A stretch of 64,000 nucleotides of DNA, taken from contig JAZAYU010000014.1 in NCBI GenBank assembly GCA_038501625.1, forward strand, positions 620,001 to 684,000. Direction: 5' to 3'. This document shows positions 1 to 14,130 of this stretch, piece by piece. Numbering within the stretch: position 1 is the first letter of the stretch; each line of letters opens with the position of its first letter. The position numbers and the translations under genes are program-made. Below the pieces are notes generated by a model that saw only the letters and a list, made by a program, of their open reading frames with translations, searched no databases and was not told the origin of the DNA. The stretch is from Corbicula japonica. Lineage: Eukaryota > Mollusca > Bivalvia > Venerida > Cyrenidae.

Positions 1-990
1 TCTCATTTATGTAATACATGTATGTAACAATCAATAAAGCATAGTCTCAGATCCAGGGTGGTATTTGATGAAATTTTTTTTTATTATTGGCAGTTATCCA
101 TTGAATTTTAAATGTGGTAAAATGCTCATTTCTTTTTTATGAAGAAAACTAAGTGTAAGCAGACATTATAAAGCTCAGGATTCAATAACCACACGTGAAA
201 CGAATATTTATCATTAAAGAGCCTTGTAACTTGTCCCAGTACCGTTTCTCGGTATGATACCTTTACATCCAAACACCAGGGGTTAAGATACCTGCAGAGA
301 AATATTATCTGAAGCTTTGAAAGAAGTCACCTGATTTATTATATACCTATGAATGATTTTAGCATAGTGCAGCGTTAATCTGCAAGATTGTTACAACTCG
401 TCAGATTAGTAATTGGACAATATCGTTTTCCAATTCTTTATTTTGCAGCTTCCGGTGTTCTATGTGACGTCATAACTATTTTGTCATAATTTATAGGCAC
501 ATACCTAACTCCAAAATAGGAAATTTTCATTGCTGTTTTACAACTGTTACAATATATGTTTTATGCCATTCATAAATTTTCTATGCCATTCATTAATTAA
601 CTATCACATTACTATTCTTATTTCTGCTATTATGAAAACTATGTTGTAGACTAACATTTTGTTGTTTAGCTTATTTAAATTTGTTTTGAGCGAGAAGGGT
701 TATATTAAAAGGAACATTATGACAGTATGCAGTCTGTTGGTTCGTATTATTTCTTGATGCATATGTAACCCACATCACGCAAGACCTTCGGTCTCGTCTG
801 ATGTTGTTTACACACCCAACTTGAAAAATTTGAACCTACAGATTAATTGAAATTAAATCCATATTGACATTAGGCCTTTACATTTAAAACAACATATTTT
901 TACTTACTTTGGCTTAGAAGCGACAGGTGGGTGACACTGGTGAGCTTCTGTGCCTAAAAAACAAAAATTACACTATATGAATACTTTTAA
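1..990. other. Intergenic, no feature seen
   Basis: AT-rich sequence without a convincing reading frame, RNA gene or element end on either strand. It may include distal sequence of a neighbouring gene outside the window. Confidence 0.5.
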
Positions 991-2060
991 TTCAAACAAT
1001 GTTCTTGGTTATGTTTTTTTCAACAATTTTCTTGGTTATCTGTTTACAATGTTCCTGGTTACCAGTACATAATTTAAACAATGTTCCTCCTTATCTGTAT
1101 AATTCAAACAATGCTCCTGGTTATCTGTATGATTTAAACAATGCTCCTGGTTATCTGTATATTATAAACCACGTTCCTGGTGATCTGTTCAATTCAAACA
1201 ATGTTCCTGGTTATCTGTATGATTTAAACAATGTTCCTGGTTATCTGTATGATTTAAACAACGTTCCTGGTTATCTGTTTATTTCAAACAATGTTTCTGG
1301 TTATCTGTATGATTTAAACAATGTTCCTGGTTATCTGTATGATTTAAACTGTTCCTGGTTATCTGTTTATTTCAAACAATGTTCCTGGTTATCTGTTTAT
1401 TTCAAACAATGTTCCTGGTTATCTGTTTATTTCAAACAATGTTCCTGGTTATCTGTATGATTTAAACAAAGTTCCTGGTTATCTGTATGATTTAAATAAA
1501 CTTCCTGGTTATCTGTTTATTTCAAACAATGTTCCTGGTTATCTGTATGATTTAAACAATGTTCCTGGTTATCTGTTTATTTCAAACAATGTTCCTGGTT
1601 ATCTGTTTATTTCAAACAATGTTCCTGGTTATCTGTATGATTTAAACAATGTTCCTGGTTATCTGTTTATTTCAAACAATGTTTCTGGTTATCTGTTTAT
1701 TTCAAACAATGTTCCTGGTTATCTGTTTATTTCAAACAATGTTCCTGGTTATCTGTATGATTTAAACAATGTTCCTGGTTATCTGTATGATTTAAACAAT
1801 GTTCCTGGTTATCTGTTTATTTCAAACAATGTTCCTGGTTATCTGTATGACTTAAACAATGTTCCTGGTTATCTGTATGATTAAAACAATGTTCCTGGTT
1901 ATCTGTTTAATTCAAATGTTCCTGGTTATCTGTATGATTTAAACAATGTTCCTGGTTATCTGTATGATTAAAACAATGTTCCTGGTTATCTGTTTAATTC
2001 AAATGTTCCTGGTTACCTGTTTAATCAAACAATGTTTCTTGTTATCTTTTTAATTTAAAC
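991..2060. repeat. Minisatellite, 30-bp unit, about 35 copies
   Basis: Tandem units sharing the core GTTCCTGGTTATCTGT, with two alternating tails (TATGATTTAAAC or TTATTTCAAAC). Because 30 is a multiple of three, frames stay open (for example 999-1460), but this is an artefact of the repeat. The edges decay (GTTCTTGG, TTTCTTG), as expected of an ageing array. Confidence 0.95.
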
Positions 2061-5000
2061 TATGAAATAGCTGGAGATATTGGAGGTGCTACATGAACCA
2101 AGAAACTGTTCTAGAAAGACTTCCATGTATCATGCTAATCAGGCAAAAGAACAACTGACCAATGAACCAACCAATCTTGAACCAACAAGCTGACTTGTTT
2201 GTAGAGATATAATGAGGAAAAGTTTGTCAAAATTTTACCGAATATTTAAGAATTTTGCAGTCAACACTGCATTCTTTCCCTATCATACTTTCTGCCACCA
2301 ACCCTGTTTTCCAGACAAACAACCATAATGTAATAGAACGTGATGAAATTTTGAGCTCCCAAAAACTGACACTAATTTCTTGACGGACACGCATCACACA
2401 CAAATTTGTTTGCTTTTTTCACGATTTTAAAACCTGTAACGTAAATCTGCGTAAAATATTTAAAATGCCTGTAAGCCATATGTTTGAATAAAGCAGATAC
2501 GCTTTTATACCTTACAGGTTTTTACTTTTAACATGTTTAATGGAATTCAGAATTTTAAACATGTTAAAACCCGATTTTATAAAGGTAGAACACGTTATTT
2601 GCTGTGAAGGTCTTTCTTCTATAAGAAAGGAGAAATATGCATATCAGGAATAGTTCCTTAAAATCCCGAATCTTAATGCTCTGTTACATTATGGGTAAAA
2701 CCAAATCTTAAAATTTGGTTATCCCTTGAAGACAGTAATGGAAAATAACATAAATCAATTAATCTAATTAACAGTCATTAATTTTAATGTCATTTCAAAA
2801 AATGTGATTTTTAACTAAAAACAAGGTAGATTTAGGTATTTTCTAAAATACTGGATAACTGTTTTGGAGCCACTTTGTTTTTTTTTGACAAAAAGTAAGA
2901 AGAAACTGCAACGATGAAAATATAGTTTTTGGGTGAAGTCACGTCACCCAATGCTACAGTATATGTGAATTTCTCGATGGTACCTCGCTCTCTATCTACT
3001 TCGTGCTAATGAACGTGGTACCAAATGTGAAATCCGATCATTTTACCTCCAGAGAGTTCACTGAGTTAATGAGACGGTAGACGGCGCAGTTGTCCTGAAA
3101 TCTGAATACACATTTTTTGTGGAATTTGTGTGATAAAATTTTTAGATTAAGGTTTCAGAACAGAATGGATTATCTTGGAAAAATAACGTACATTTATCTC
3201 TCTAATTGTTTAAGTTTTGGGAATAGCAGCTTTCTCACAGATAAGAACTCACAAGTGGTGAACTGTATCATGTCATTATAAACTTGCTTAATTGCTTTTG
3301 CTATCTTGTATACCTTAGAGCTCTTGAGAAAATTATCATCTTATGAATGAAATTTTTGCAGAGGACATCGACATTAGACATACTTCAGTATTCTTAAAAA
3401 AATATTTTATTTGATTTTGAATTTGTTTTAAAACGTAAAATCAAACTGAAGAAAAGAAGAGATTGAAGTATCTAGCTGTTAAACATAAGTCCCTGTGGTT
3501 GTTGTTGTTGTTTGACCCTCCCGCCTCTGACTGAGGACATTATGGTGTGGTTCGTGAAGTCCCTGTGGTTTGTCATCATTGTTTTATAAACTTTCTCATA
3601 ATTGTTGTATGAATCATTTTGATAGTAGACTTGGCTATAGCAGCATAGTAATAAAGCTTATATATACAAACACTGGTAGTTGTTAGAACATTACATCTGG
3701 TGCATCCAAAAGTTAACAGGTGAGTCATACAAGGGTTTGTCTGATATCTCATGGGATCTTTCGGTTATTTATTGTTAGTGTGGGGTGTCCTGGGGTAATT
3801 AGTAACACCATAAACTCAATACATGTATTGTTTAATCAGCAAATTATCGAAAACAAAACCTGCTTAAACTATACAGTGGTGTTTATCAATCGGTAAGTGG
3901 TTGTACTTTGTTTATTTTATAAAAATTTTAACATGCGCTGAAATAACCATGTAATTTGGAGAAAAATTTGTCCGTTTCCCCGTCCAATCAAAACGTAATG
4001 TACAAAACGTGATTGAAGAATATTCCTTGGAAAATTTCTTACTATACAATATCTTGACAAATTTCAGTTAAAATAGATAATAATTTTCATAAAATTTATC
4101 GATTATTACAAATCTTGTGCATATTTATCGTATAAAACGTTCAAATTAATTCGTACTCGAAATTTTCGCCCAACTCAGTCTTGGATATTAGCATCCACCC
4201 GAATGCCCGCGGTAGATAAAAACTTGATAAAGCAGAAGCCGGACACACAAACTTTTGCTCTGCCATCAAAACTCCTCAAATACACAAAATCTGTAGATGA
4301 TGTGACATTATGACAATCACTCTAAAACGTCACCCATCAGTACTTTCAGTGCTTTGATTTTTCTTAAAAATGGACTTCGATTAAATTACTAATTTTCTTA
4401 TCAGATAATCTAAGTCACGTGTAATCAATTTTGAACTATGGTCTTTGAGAGAAAACATGAGATGCATTCAAAGGGCTAATAGTGTGACTATTTTAATAAA
4501 AGAAATAAAAAAAACGGCTTTTAAAATACATTTTTTTTATATGTTAAATACGTTGCAGCCGTCCTCCAATAAATAAGTGTTAGTTTTGCAGAAGTAACAA
4601 AATCATCACGTTTAAATATGTAATGGTGGTGGAAAGGATATAGTCTATGTAAAACGACTTCTCCCAAAGAAGGGAGAAGTCTGGTCACTTTTAGGAGATC
4701 CCTCTTAAGTCTCACTTCAGTGAGAGCCCTGTTTTTTCTGACCAACAGGAGCAAGCAGTTCAGATCCTGATTAGATTACCAATCTCTAGTACACTGTTCA
4801 GTATTTTAATCAAATTTAACTACAGTAAGTTTCACTTATCAGTATTTAGAATATAAAACATCCGTATACTGCAGAGTTTTGTTCTGATTTCACACAATTT
4901 TATTTTATTTTAAATTCAAGTCTTTTGAAGTCCTGTCTTGTTATACAATTAGCAATCTGTAGAAACTTTAGAATAGAGTTTTCTTCTATTCCACATCAGT

Positions 5001-5570
5001 ACATACACTGAACATATCACTTTGTATCATGTTTCCTCACATAAATTTCCTATCCACAGAACATTACTTAGTATCTAACATCTGAACAAAATTAAAAGAC
5101 AATAAAATGTGTAAAAAATATATCTCCCACAATTTTTGTATTTGATAAAATAGATGGTGCAGATGCGAGACAGCCAGTCCACAATTTGTACCGATATCCT
5201 CAGAATTCATAATCCATTATTTCTTCAAGTGGAAACCACTTAAGTGTCAAACGAAATCTCTCACAGCTTATTCAAGAGCATAATTTCAGCAAAAAATAAA
5301 GCACAATGAATGAACAGCTTCCTTCAAACTGGAGAGTCTGGCATCTATGGTCTTTGAATACATCTAAGATCTGTATAATGTTTCTCATATAAATCATGTG
5401 AACCAAAAGGCAACTAAGTTATATTACTTATACAACTGGTGTTCAGACCAAAAATCTGTTGACATATATGCACAGTCTGATCAGGATATACCCTGGTTGT
5501 TACCTTATAACCAATGCAGACAAGTCAATTTTATTAAAGTTAACATAAAATTGTGTTTACTGTCAACCAA
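2061..5570. other. Intergenic, no gene seen
   Basis: AT-rich. Short open frames here show no family resemblance. A small inverted repeat (AAACCTGTAA near 2430 against TTACAGGTTT near 2513) may mark a decayed MITE. Nothing else supportable. Confidence 0.45.
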
Positions 5571-5574
5571 CTTC

Positions 5575-7129
5575 AAAAGTCGGTCACACGACTTACAGGA
5601 ATCCACCAAAATTACCGGAATCCACTCTGATTTACCGGAATCCACCTTAAAAATAATTTTCAGGGATATATTTTTGAATTTTTTTTAACATAAATCGTGA
5701 TGTAAGAGCATTTTAAAGCAAAATGAATCTACATTTGACCAGGAATCTAGACTTGGTAGTCTAGATTCCTGATTTGACAGTACCAACCCATTTTTCGTTG
5801 TCATGTACGTATAAATTTGCTGCGCACTATAAAAAATTCGTCCGGAATCCACCTTAAAAATAATTTTCAGAGTTGTATTTTTGGAAATGAATACATGCAT
5901 CATAATATCTAAGTGTTTACAACCATATTTGTCTAGATTTGGCGTCAAGAGTTTTATTTTTGTTGTCATGTATGTACACAAAATTCCCACGTGCTATATA
6001 AAATACATGCAGGAAATAGTAAGGGAACCAGATAGTTTCATGTGTTATATTGATTACCTACTCATTGGCGTCATCGGATAACATCTGTAAAATAAATTTC
6101 GAGCATGTACCATTTAGGCTTTTATGTGCGCTAGTAGTTAAATCTTTCATGTGCACATGTAGTTATAGCAGAGGAAGCGTTCATGGCACTCATTATAACT
6201 AAGCTTTTCATAAGAGGTGCGCAGTATTACCGGTAAACCGGTTACCGTGGTAAAAAGTCCCACGGTACGATACCACGGTATCATCACAGAAAATCGGTAC
6301 TTTGTCAGAATAATTCTTTTTGTTTTTCACTTCGAAATATTCTCAGAGTTTCCCATTTTGTGTCCAAAAATAAACTGTTACAGTTCTCCTTGATTTTGCT
6401 TGTGATAAATTTATAGTTATTTAACCCAGTCGACAGTCAGCTCTAGTCTGTTACGTCTATGCCTCACACTTATCTACTTTAAACTTGCCGGTGAAATGAA
6501 TAATGAAATATTTTAAGGTTAATTCAAAGACTGTCTTGATTCATAAAACATGTCTAACAATTGTTTTAAATCGATCTAGAGAAGTGGTCACATAAAACTC
6601 ACGAATGCACCGCAGTATGGCTGGTTTAACAATTAGTTGTGTCGAGTTAATTTTAATCAAGCGCCTGGTGTTTACATGAAAATAATATTGCGTAGCGCCC
6701 TTACTTACATTAAGGAATGTGAGATTAACTGTTAACCAGTTGTTCTAGTTACTTACTTTGTTCTAGTAAGAATGTTATTATTTTTAATAAATTCAGTCCT
6801 GTTGACCATTTATCGTCATTTTCATTAACTAATATATAGCTGGACAATGCATAGGTAAAATTGGGGTATACCGTGGTATTTACCTCGGTATCTTGCAGAT
6901 TCCATGGTATACCGCGGTATGTTTTTTTACTCGCGGTACTCAGCTCTACTTTTCAAGTATTTGTCAATTGCTCTTAAATTTAGAAACGCTCTTACATCAC
7001 GATTCATAAATAAATTTCCTAAAATATAGCCCTGAAAATCATTTTTAAGGTGGATTCCGGTAAATCAGAGTGGATTCCGTGGATTCCGGTAATTTTGGTA
7101 GATTGTGGTAAGTAGTGTGACCCTTCAAA
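5575..7129. mobile_element. Element with ~140-bp inverted ends
   Basis: The left arm (5575-5711) and right arm (6987-7129) are inverted copies, both with multiple GGATTCCGGTAA-type blocks and a shared CATCACGATT-type inner end. Another partial left-arm copy lies at 5840-5870. No transposase frame is visible. Inside, 6220-6940 has alternating GGTATACC and CCGCGG-like blocks in inverted order, probably a second nested element. Superfamily not determined. Confidence 0.65.
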
Positions 7130-7130
7130 G

Positions 7131-7729
7131 GTTCATGTGGCAGATACATGTACAATTCTTTTAAAACAAGGCTTTATCAACATTAATTTTTATTTATGTT
7201 GAGTACCACGTGGCCTGGCTTCATATATAGGTTATTAGCAAACATTAAGTACCAAATCAAGAGGGAAGATTTCAAATTTTAAACGAAATTTTTATGTTGC
7301 TTGAGTATGTGGACTTTTATTGTTGAATAACTGTTGTATCATTTAATTTTGCGGGGATCAAATTTCGCGCAAATGACATAAGTGACATTTTTGCGAGGGC
7401 TTAAATTTGTGCACTTGTATTATTCTAATAAGACTAGATTTTCAATGGTTTGATTTTGCTAGGGTTTGATTTCGCGCATTTAACCTAGCGTGAAATATGC
7501 GAAAATTAAACCACCGCGAAATATATTGATACCACAGTATGTCTTAGAAGATTTATGCTATAATTTTATTTTTATTTATAAACAAAATATGTACATGGCC
7601 AAGATGCAATTCCATGTATGTTTAGTCAGATAATCCATCGTAGTGATTTCGTATGATAACTTTGAACTGACCTCACTGATTTTCCAAGATGGCGTTCAAC
7701 ATGCAAAGCATGTATGTTAAGTATTGTAA
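7131..7729. other. Intergenic, no feature seen
   Basis: AT-rich sequence between two elements. Several short GCGCGAAAT-like words recur near 7350-7520, suggesting a degraded repeat, but no boundaries can be drawn. Confidence 0.4.
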
Positions 7730-9482
7730 ACGTACAGTGGCACAGAATAAAACACAGACAATATAGAATATAGAAGGCTGCAGACAAAATAGGTAAAGAA
7801 GAGTGTTGAAAAACGCAGACAATATAGATAATGAAGGAAACTAGAAAACGCAGACAACATAAAATAAATAGAAAATATTTTTTTTTGGTTTAAATTAACG
7901 ATATTTGAAGCTGTAGAAAATAGAGAAAAAGCTTTTATTATTGATAAATTTAAGTGATATTTTAAATTAATGTAATAGTTTTCATTTACTAGGGTAAGGT
8001 AATAATTAACTCAAATGGTAATAATGACAATATTATTTATGAATGATTGAAGTGTGATCAAATTATGAATTAGTTTGATTGATCTTAGAACAAACAGCTT
8101 TTGTTGCAATTTAGCAACTTATTCATAAAAGAAGTAAACAAAAGAGAAGAAAATTAAGGTAATAATTAACTGGTTATAATAACAGTCATTTTGATGATTG
8201 ATTATGAATAAAAGTGTTATCAAATTATGATTAAGTTTGATGGATCTTGGGTATAGGTTAACTGTTTAATGTTTTGCGTAACAAACAGAGTCTTGAAAAA
8301 AGTGAATTATTTTTTAAAGAACAGAACAGAACAGATCTTTTATTTACACCCAAGTATGGTAACATACAATAAAGAAAATATAACATAGGATTTGTTATAT
8401 AATACAAAGAAAAGGTCTTCCGGTTGGTGAGGAAGCATTAAAAAGTTACAACAAAAGTTATACTGAACTATTATCAACAAGTTACAGGGGAGAGGGTTTA
8501 AATATTTATGCTTTGTCTATATGAAGATTGCTGTTGTTTTTCTAATAGGAAGTTAATTGATAAGGTGTAGGTTTCCAAATCTTATTCATATAAGATAATC
8601 AACAATACATATAGTACAGAGGAAAATAACAATAAGAACAAAAATTATCAGTTCAAAATTGCAGAAAGATAAAAGGCAATGTTTGTTACAAAAAAAACTT
8701 CAAAGACAAAATGAGTAAATTTGAAAGTATTAAACCATTTCATTTTGCATTTTTTTGGGTAAGTAATAATTATAATTTGGTTATGTAAGAAGTGAATATT
8801 ACAGTTTAGTATAGACATTGTTTGCGACAAGCTTAATGACTTTATCTGTATTTCACTTATATAATTATGTAGATTTAAAGATTGACACTGATGTTTTTAT
8901 ATGTTCTATTAAATCATTTGAATATTAGTTAAAATACTTTGATAAAATTAATAAAATAAAATCAGTGAAATCACGGACGATGTTATATTTTGAGTGTTTT
9001 AACAAATAATATCAAATGTAAATTATAATAGATCTAAATTATTAACATTGAACGTTTACATAAACAAAATAGCAGCGGGTAATGCATGACCATTACAAGT
9101 TGTAATAGTGGTAATTGTGTATTAATTAAGTATTAATAATATGATTTTCCAGAATAGGAAGAAGATTATTTATGTAAAAAGCACACAATTGCCTTACATT
9201 ATGATATCAGATACTTTTAAATCAATTAGAAACAACTATTTGCAACTCTGTATAACGAATCTAGAATAAAAAACAACAACATTATACTTAAAATAAATTC
9301 TCACTATACGTTTTTTGGCATTTGCTGTATAGAAAATTTTGAAAATGTATTCATTAAAGAATAGTCAAATATTGAAATACTACAACGCAAATTCTAGATT
9401 ATCTTGAGGGTGACAGCAATTAATTTACCAATATAATCCCTTGTTTATTCACCAATTATATCTGACACCATTAAACAGTATA

Positions 9483-9500
9483 TAGACCCTATAGGGTCTA
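9483..9500. other. Perfect 18-nt palindrome
   Basis: TAGACCCTATAGGGTCTA reads identically on both strands. Function unknown; may be chance or an element junction. Confidence 0.6.
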
Positions 9501-9822
9501 ATGATTCTGGACAATGCAGACACTGGGGTATTTGCCCTTTGACACTGTGAGGGATATCCTACTAAACATAAGTAAAAATATATTTAATACAGTATATTCT
9601 GTAATTATTTATTATTTAAGTATTTTAGCTTATTCTCTTATTCGTTTGGTAAATTAGATAGTATTGTTTCCAAATTTGATTTTTATTTTATGCCAATGAC
9701 AGAAATATTTTGCCTAATATTATTCCTTAAATGTCTGCTTCTAGAACACCTAAACTACAAGATCTGCAGAATCTTTGATTTTGATCTAAACTTGATCCTC
9801 TGCGACAGGATAATTAGAAGGG

Positions 9823-11404
9823 GACATGCTTACTATACGCCTTTCCAATAATTCGATGAATTTATTTGGTTACCTCCCCTGTCCAGTCACGTGACTGCTC
9901 TACAGGAAAAATGATTGCTCTCTGTAATAACGTAATAGGGAATATGTACCTACAACTTTCTTTTTAATCATAAAATTCTTTTTTGAAAAATATATTTTCT
10001 CTTTGAATTAGTAATACTACATCAGCGTCATTATATTTTTGAAAATAATTTATAAAACAATCAGGTTTCTGACTAAAAGTGTCAATTCATTATTCCTCGC
10101 ATTAAACACTAAACGACTTGAACTAACAGACAGTCGCAATGTTCTCTCCGCAGCTTAATTGAGTCTCGTTTCCGGATTAGCGTGTTTATTCAACTACTGA
10201 CATCATGTTTTGATTATGTCGGCGGCGATTGATTTTGACGGCGGCATGCCATAAACATGTCAAACGGTTTCATCTGTCAATTACTTAAAGGGGCAGATAT
10301 CATTGACCAATAGAGATCGTGTAATTTCTATTTGCAAGGTATCTACACCTCCCAATTCTTAAGTATTTTATAAAATAGAGCAATAAAATATGTTTAAACT
10401 AAGTATTTCGGAGTCCATTAACTACTGGATGTGCCAGCAAATGTATTTGATTTAGCACTTAAATGGATTCTTAATCAACATTACGACACGTTATAGAAAC
10501 AAAAACCGTCAATAAGAAACAAATCTTGTCAAAACATTTTTATATATGTTTAATTAAGAGTTTGGGCTTTTATGCCAAAATTACAATCTGTCAAACCTAA
10601 GAAATCTAAATTGGATATGCAACCATATTGTGATATAAATATTCCCATCTTTTTGGAAGCCGGCATCTAAATCCTTGGATTTTATTCTAAAAATGATACT
10701 TCTACAATAAACAATCAGATTACCGATCCTGTTTTATTTCAAGACAGAATCAATCATATTTGCTTGTGAAGTATACGTAACATTTTAAATATTAAAATTA
10801 TTTATTCGTTGACCATAAACGCCTTAATTTTTAGGACAATTCTATTGTTCAAATGTGTAAGTATCAACAAATTCAGATTGTTTTGTTTGTCTACAGATCA
10901 TGTGACCAATGTTGACATATCACGATTTCCGGATAATAGCGCATTACTAGCCTTAGCAATTTGCAACATTTACACCAGTAAAATATATTTTCAGCAGAGA
11001 AGATATTAAGAAGAAATTGTTGTACATAATTGGTAAAATTAATGCTTATGTTTGTCCAAATTGTGTTTCATACTGCCTACTATCAACAAGAATGGTACAT
11101 ATTCTTAAATCATTAAAAATCTAAATATCTAACAAATAGTAAACATAAAAAAGTCTGGCTAGAATAACAGACCAGCAACTTATTTTTTCACCGCCGGCGA
11201 CGAACGCAGACCTGCAATATAGCGGATAAGGTTAGCTATTATGTGCTTAAGCGATTAGCCCGATCGTTCAGCTATCCTGCAGAGCCTCGTTTTGGATTGA
11301 TTTTAAGTCGCGGGAAGTAACTCGTACAGGACTGCGGAACTGTTTATTGGAAAGGCGTATAACTTTCCAATTCGCTACTGTTTATTAATCAGCATGTGTC
11401 CCCT
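9823..11404. mobile_element. Possible nested inverted-repeat element inside the Mutator-like element
   Basis: GGGGACATGCT and TATACGCCTTTCCAATA at 9823-9855 recur inverted at about 11346-11404 (GGAAAGGCGTATA, AGCATGTGTCCCC), with an indel between the two blocks on the right. Could be an independent insertion that supplied most of the interior. Boundaries are approximate. Confidence 0.45.
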
Positions 11405-12936
11405 TTCATGTCACCTACCGTAACTCCATTGGATATTCTATGACAGCTTAGTCTGACAGTTGGGGTGTTGTCATTCAGTGTGGGAGGAGTCAAAACTATA
11501 TGCATATTGTCTGAATATTGTCTTTATTTAATTAGAACAAGTTAATTAGATGACAGATAAGCTTGTGAACTTTTTTTTGTATAAGCTTTAGCCATAAGAA
11601 TGCTTTATCAGTTTTAATAAAACATTGTTCCTTAATCTATGATAAAGTCTAACTTTTCTTAAGAATTAAATGGGTGTAATTTAATGTAGAACAATATGCA
11701 GAAACAAAATACGTAGAGTATTCACAGTTTTGAAACATTCTATTATATAGTTTTAACAAGAACGGAGAAATAAAATCATATACTGAATTATTATGTTCAG
11801 TGCTCATTTTATCGTTTCCAGGTGATTTGTTCTTAAATACTGGTTAAAAATCATGCAAATTAATGACTTATTGATCAATAAAACTTTTCTAAAACAAAAA
11901 TCAGTGCTAAGACAAGGATCATGGGCTTTCAATATAAAATCAACTTTTGACCGATTATGGCTAGGATTTATTTGGTAAAACTTGACGCGAACAATAGAAA
12001 TTATTCTGCATTAATTAAACAACGGCTCATGATAAATATCTTGTTTGTATTTTTTTGTTCTGCGTGCAGTGTTGTGACCAAAGCACTAACTTAAAACAGT
12101 TTTGTTATGTGAGTCAAGTTTCTCAGAGCAGCTACACCATTATAAATATTAGAAATTAAATTGCTATCTTTACATTTTGAAATAACATTTTGAAATGCTC
12201 AGGGGATGTATAATAAGATGCATTTAAAAAATAAATATCTATATAAACAAAAAAAGTTGTGGGGTAGATCTACCGCCGTGTTTTTTTCGATCCAACAAAA
12301 AAAAACTCAAATATTTATGAATAAAAATCACCCATTACTATACAATAATTAAGTACCCTATAAATGTCCGATTTTCGATATTTTTTACCTTTTTAGAAAA
12401 CTATACCCAAGATCTATCAAACTTAATCATAATTTGATCACACTTTTATTCATAATCAATCATCAAAATGACTGTTATTATAACCAGTTAATTACTACCT
12501 TACTAAATTAATTTTCTTCCTTTTTAGTTTACCTACTTCTTTGATAAATAAGTTGCTAAATTTCAACAAAAGCTGTTTGTTCTAAGATCAATCAAACTCA
12601 TTCATAATTTGATCACACTAAAATCATTCATAAAAATATTGTCATTATTACTATTTGAGTTAATTATTACCTTACCCTAGTGAATTAAAACTATTGGATT
12701 AATTAAACATAATCACTTAAATTTATCATTAATAAAAGCCTTTTCTCTATTTTCTAGCTTCAAATATTATTAATTTAAACAACAAAAACATTTTGTATTT
12801 ATTTTATGTTGTCTGCGTTTTCTAGTTTCCTTCATTGTCTATATTGTCTGCGTTTTTCACACCCCTTCTTTGTTTATATTGTCTGCAACCTTCTATATTC
12901 TATATTGTCTGCGTTTTATACCGACCCACGTACAGT

Positions 12937-14130
12937 GAGTGGATATTTATTAGGATCGTTTGTGGTAACTTTTTGTTATATTTTAAGTTATTTGCATTGA
13001 ATTTATCTGCATGAACCTTTGTTTATAGTTTCGCATAATAAAAAAATTATATCAATTTTCATCAAATTTAGAGGAATAACACAAAAACAATGATTCTGGT
13101 TAAATTCTGATATGAAAAACATGTAAATAAGATATTAAAATAAATCTGTACATGAATGTGCGTCGGCATTGGTATGCGGAACGTCACCGCGAATCCCCTG
13201 CAATTTTATACCAATCCGAAGATTTCATTATAATTCCGGAGATCCGTAGAAGTAACTTAAAATCCTGAGATTTCGGATAGTCCGGAGATTTGGCAGGCCT
13301 GAAGACATCACAACAGTACCAAACCATTAACGAGTTCACTCATATTTTCAAAACAACATACGGAGCGGATTGAATAACTCACCTTCATTTCGACGATCCA
13401 TCTTTAGAAATGCATTATTGAATTGATTAAAACACTTCCTCTATTTTTATTTTCATAAATTTTAGCACTTCCGAGCGTATCACGTGCTCCTAATTGTGGT
13501 GACGTCATTAGGAACAAGGTTGTTTACAAATGGCTGCCACATAGGTAAAAAAATTGAATATACTTTTCGAATAAGATTGCTGCGCACACATTCTCCTTTC
13601 AGAAATCTAAATCTAATTCACATTATCGGGTTAACGATGGTGCATTTTCTGTTACCGTTGGTGAGTTACTTGTGTCAGAGCACCGTGGTCTAAATTTTTT
13701 ATGGTAGGGATAAAAAGCATACTCGGGTTCGATATAATTAAAGGTGCAGCCCTGACACACTATATTAAAGCTCGGATATAATGTTTCAACCTGGAACCGG
13801 TTTCTTGACATGGAATATAAACGGATACCCTTGTCATTGGGTGGGAAATAAAAATTCCTTGGAATTGACCCACAAAACGCATGTACAATGCTGTCCGGTC
13901 TTCTTGCGCACCTTAGCATTATCGGCTATATTTTACCGATCCACAAATGTGTCATTACTGTTTGTCTGTTTTCAAAAACCTTTCATGCATGTAATGACAA
14001 AAAATGTTTTTGTCATGAATGACTCCTTAACTATTGGGAATTTATTAATGTTTACCCTTACCACCATGTTTTACCCAAGCATTTGAATGTCCGGTCATCT
14101 TGCGCACCTGAGAGAAATGACGTCACAGCA
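12937..14130. other. Intergenic, no gene seen
   Basis: No convincing coding frame. Contains two copies of a GTCCGGTCNTCTTGCGCACCT-like word (about 13893 and 14091); a related inverted word occurs near 16015-16040, so a decayed element may enclose the 14131-15494 insertion. Confidence 0.4.

Larger units (their letters stand above)
7739..12927. mobile_element. Mutator-like non-autonomous element, ~520-bp terminal inverted repeats
   Basis: The left end (7739-8256) and right end (12401-12927) are long inverted copies, from outer CAGACAATATAGA-type sequence to inner ATCTTGGGTATAG. They are flanked by the same 9-base sequence ACGTACAGT at 7730-7738 and 12928-12936. Long inverted ends starting GG plus a 9-bp target duplication are the classical signature of Mutator-like elements. 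Each arm has an internal direct duplication (AGGTAATAATTAACT, then a CAAATTATGA block). The 4.1-kb interior has no transposase-sized frame. Confidence 0.82.

Noticed and set aside
999..1460. 153-codon frame with a VPGYLYDLNN-type repeat
   Set aside because: Product of the 30-bp satellite; no start context, signal or flanking exon supports translation.
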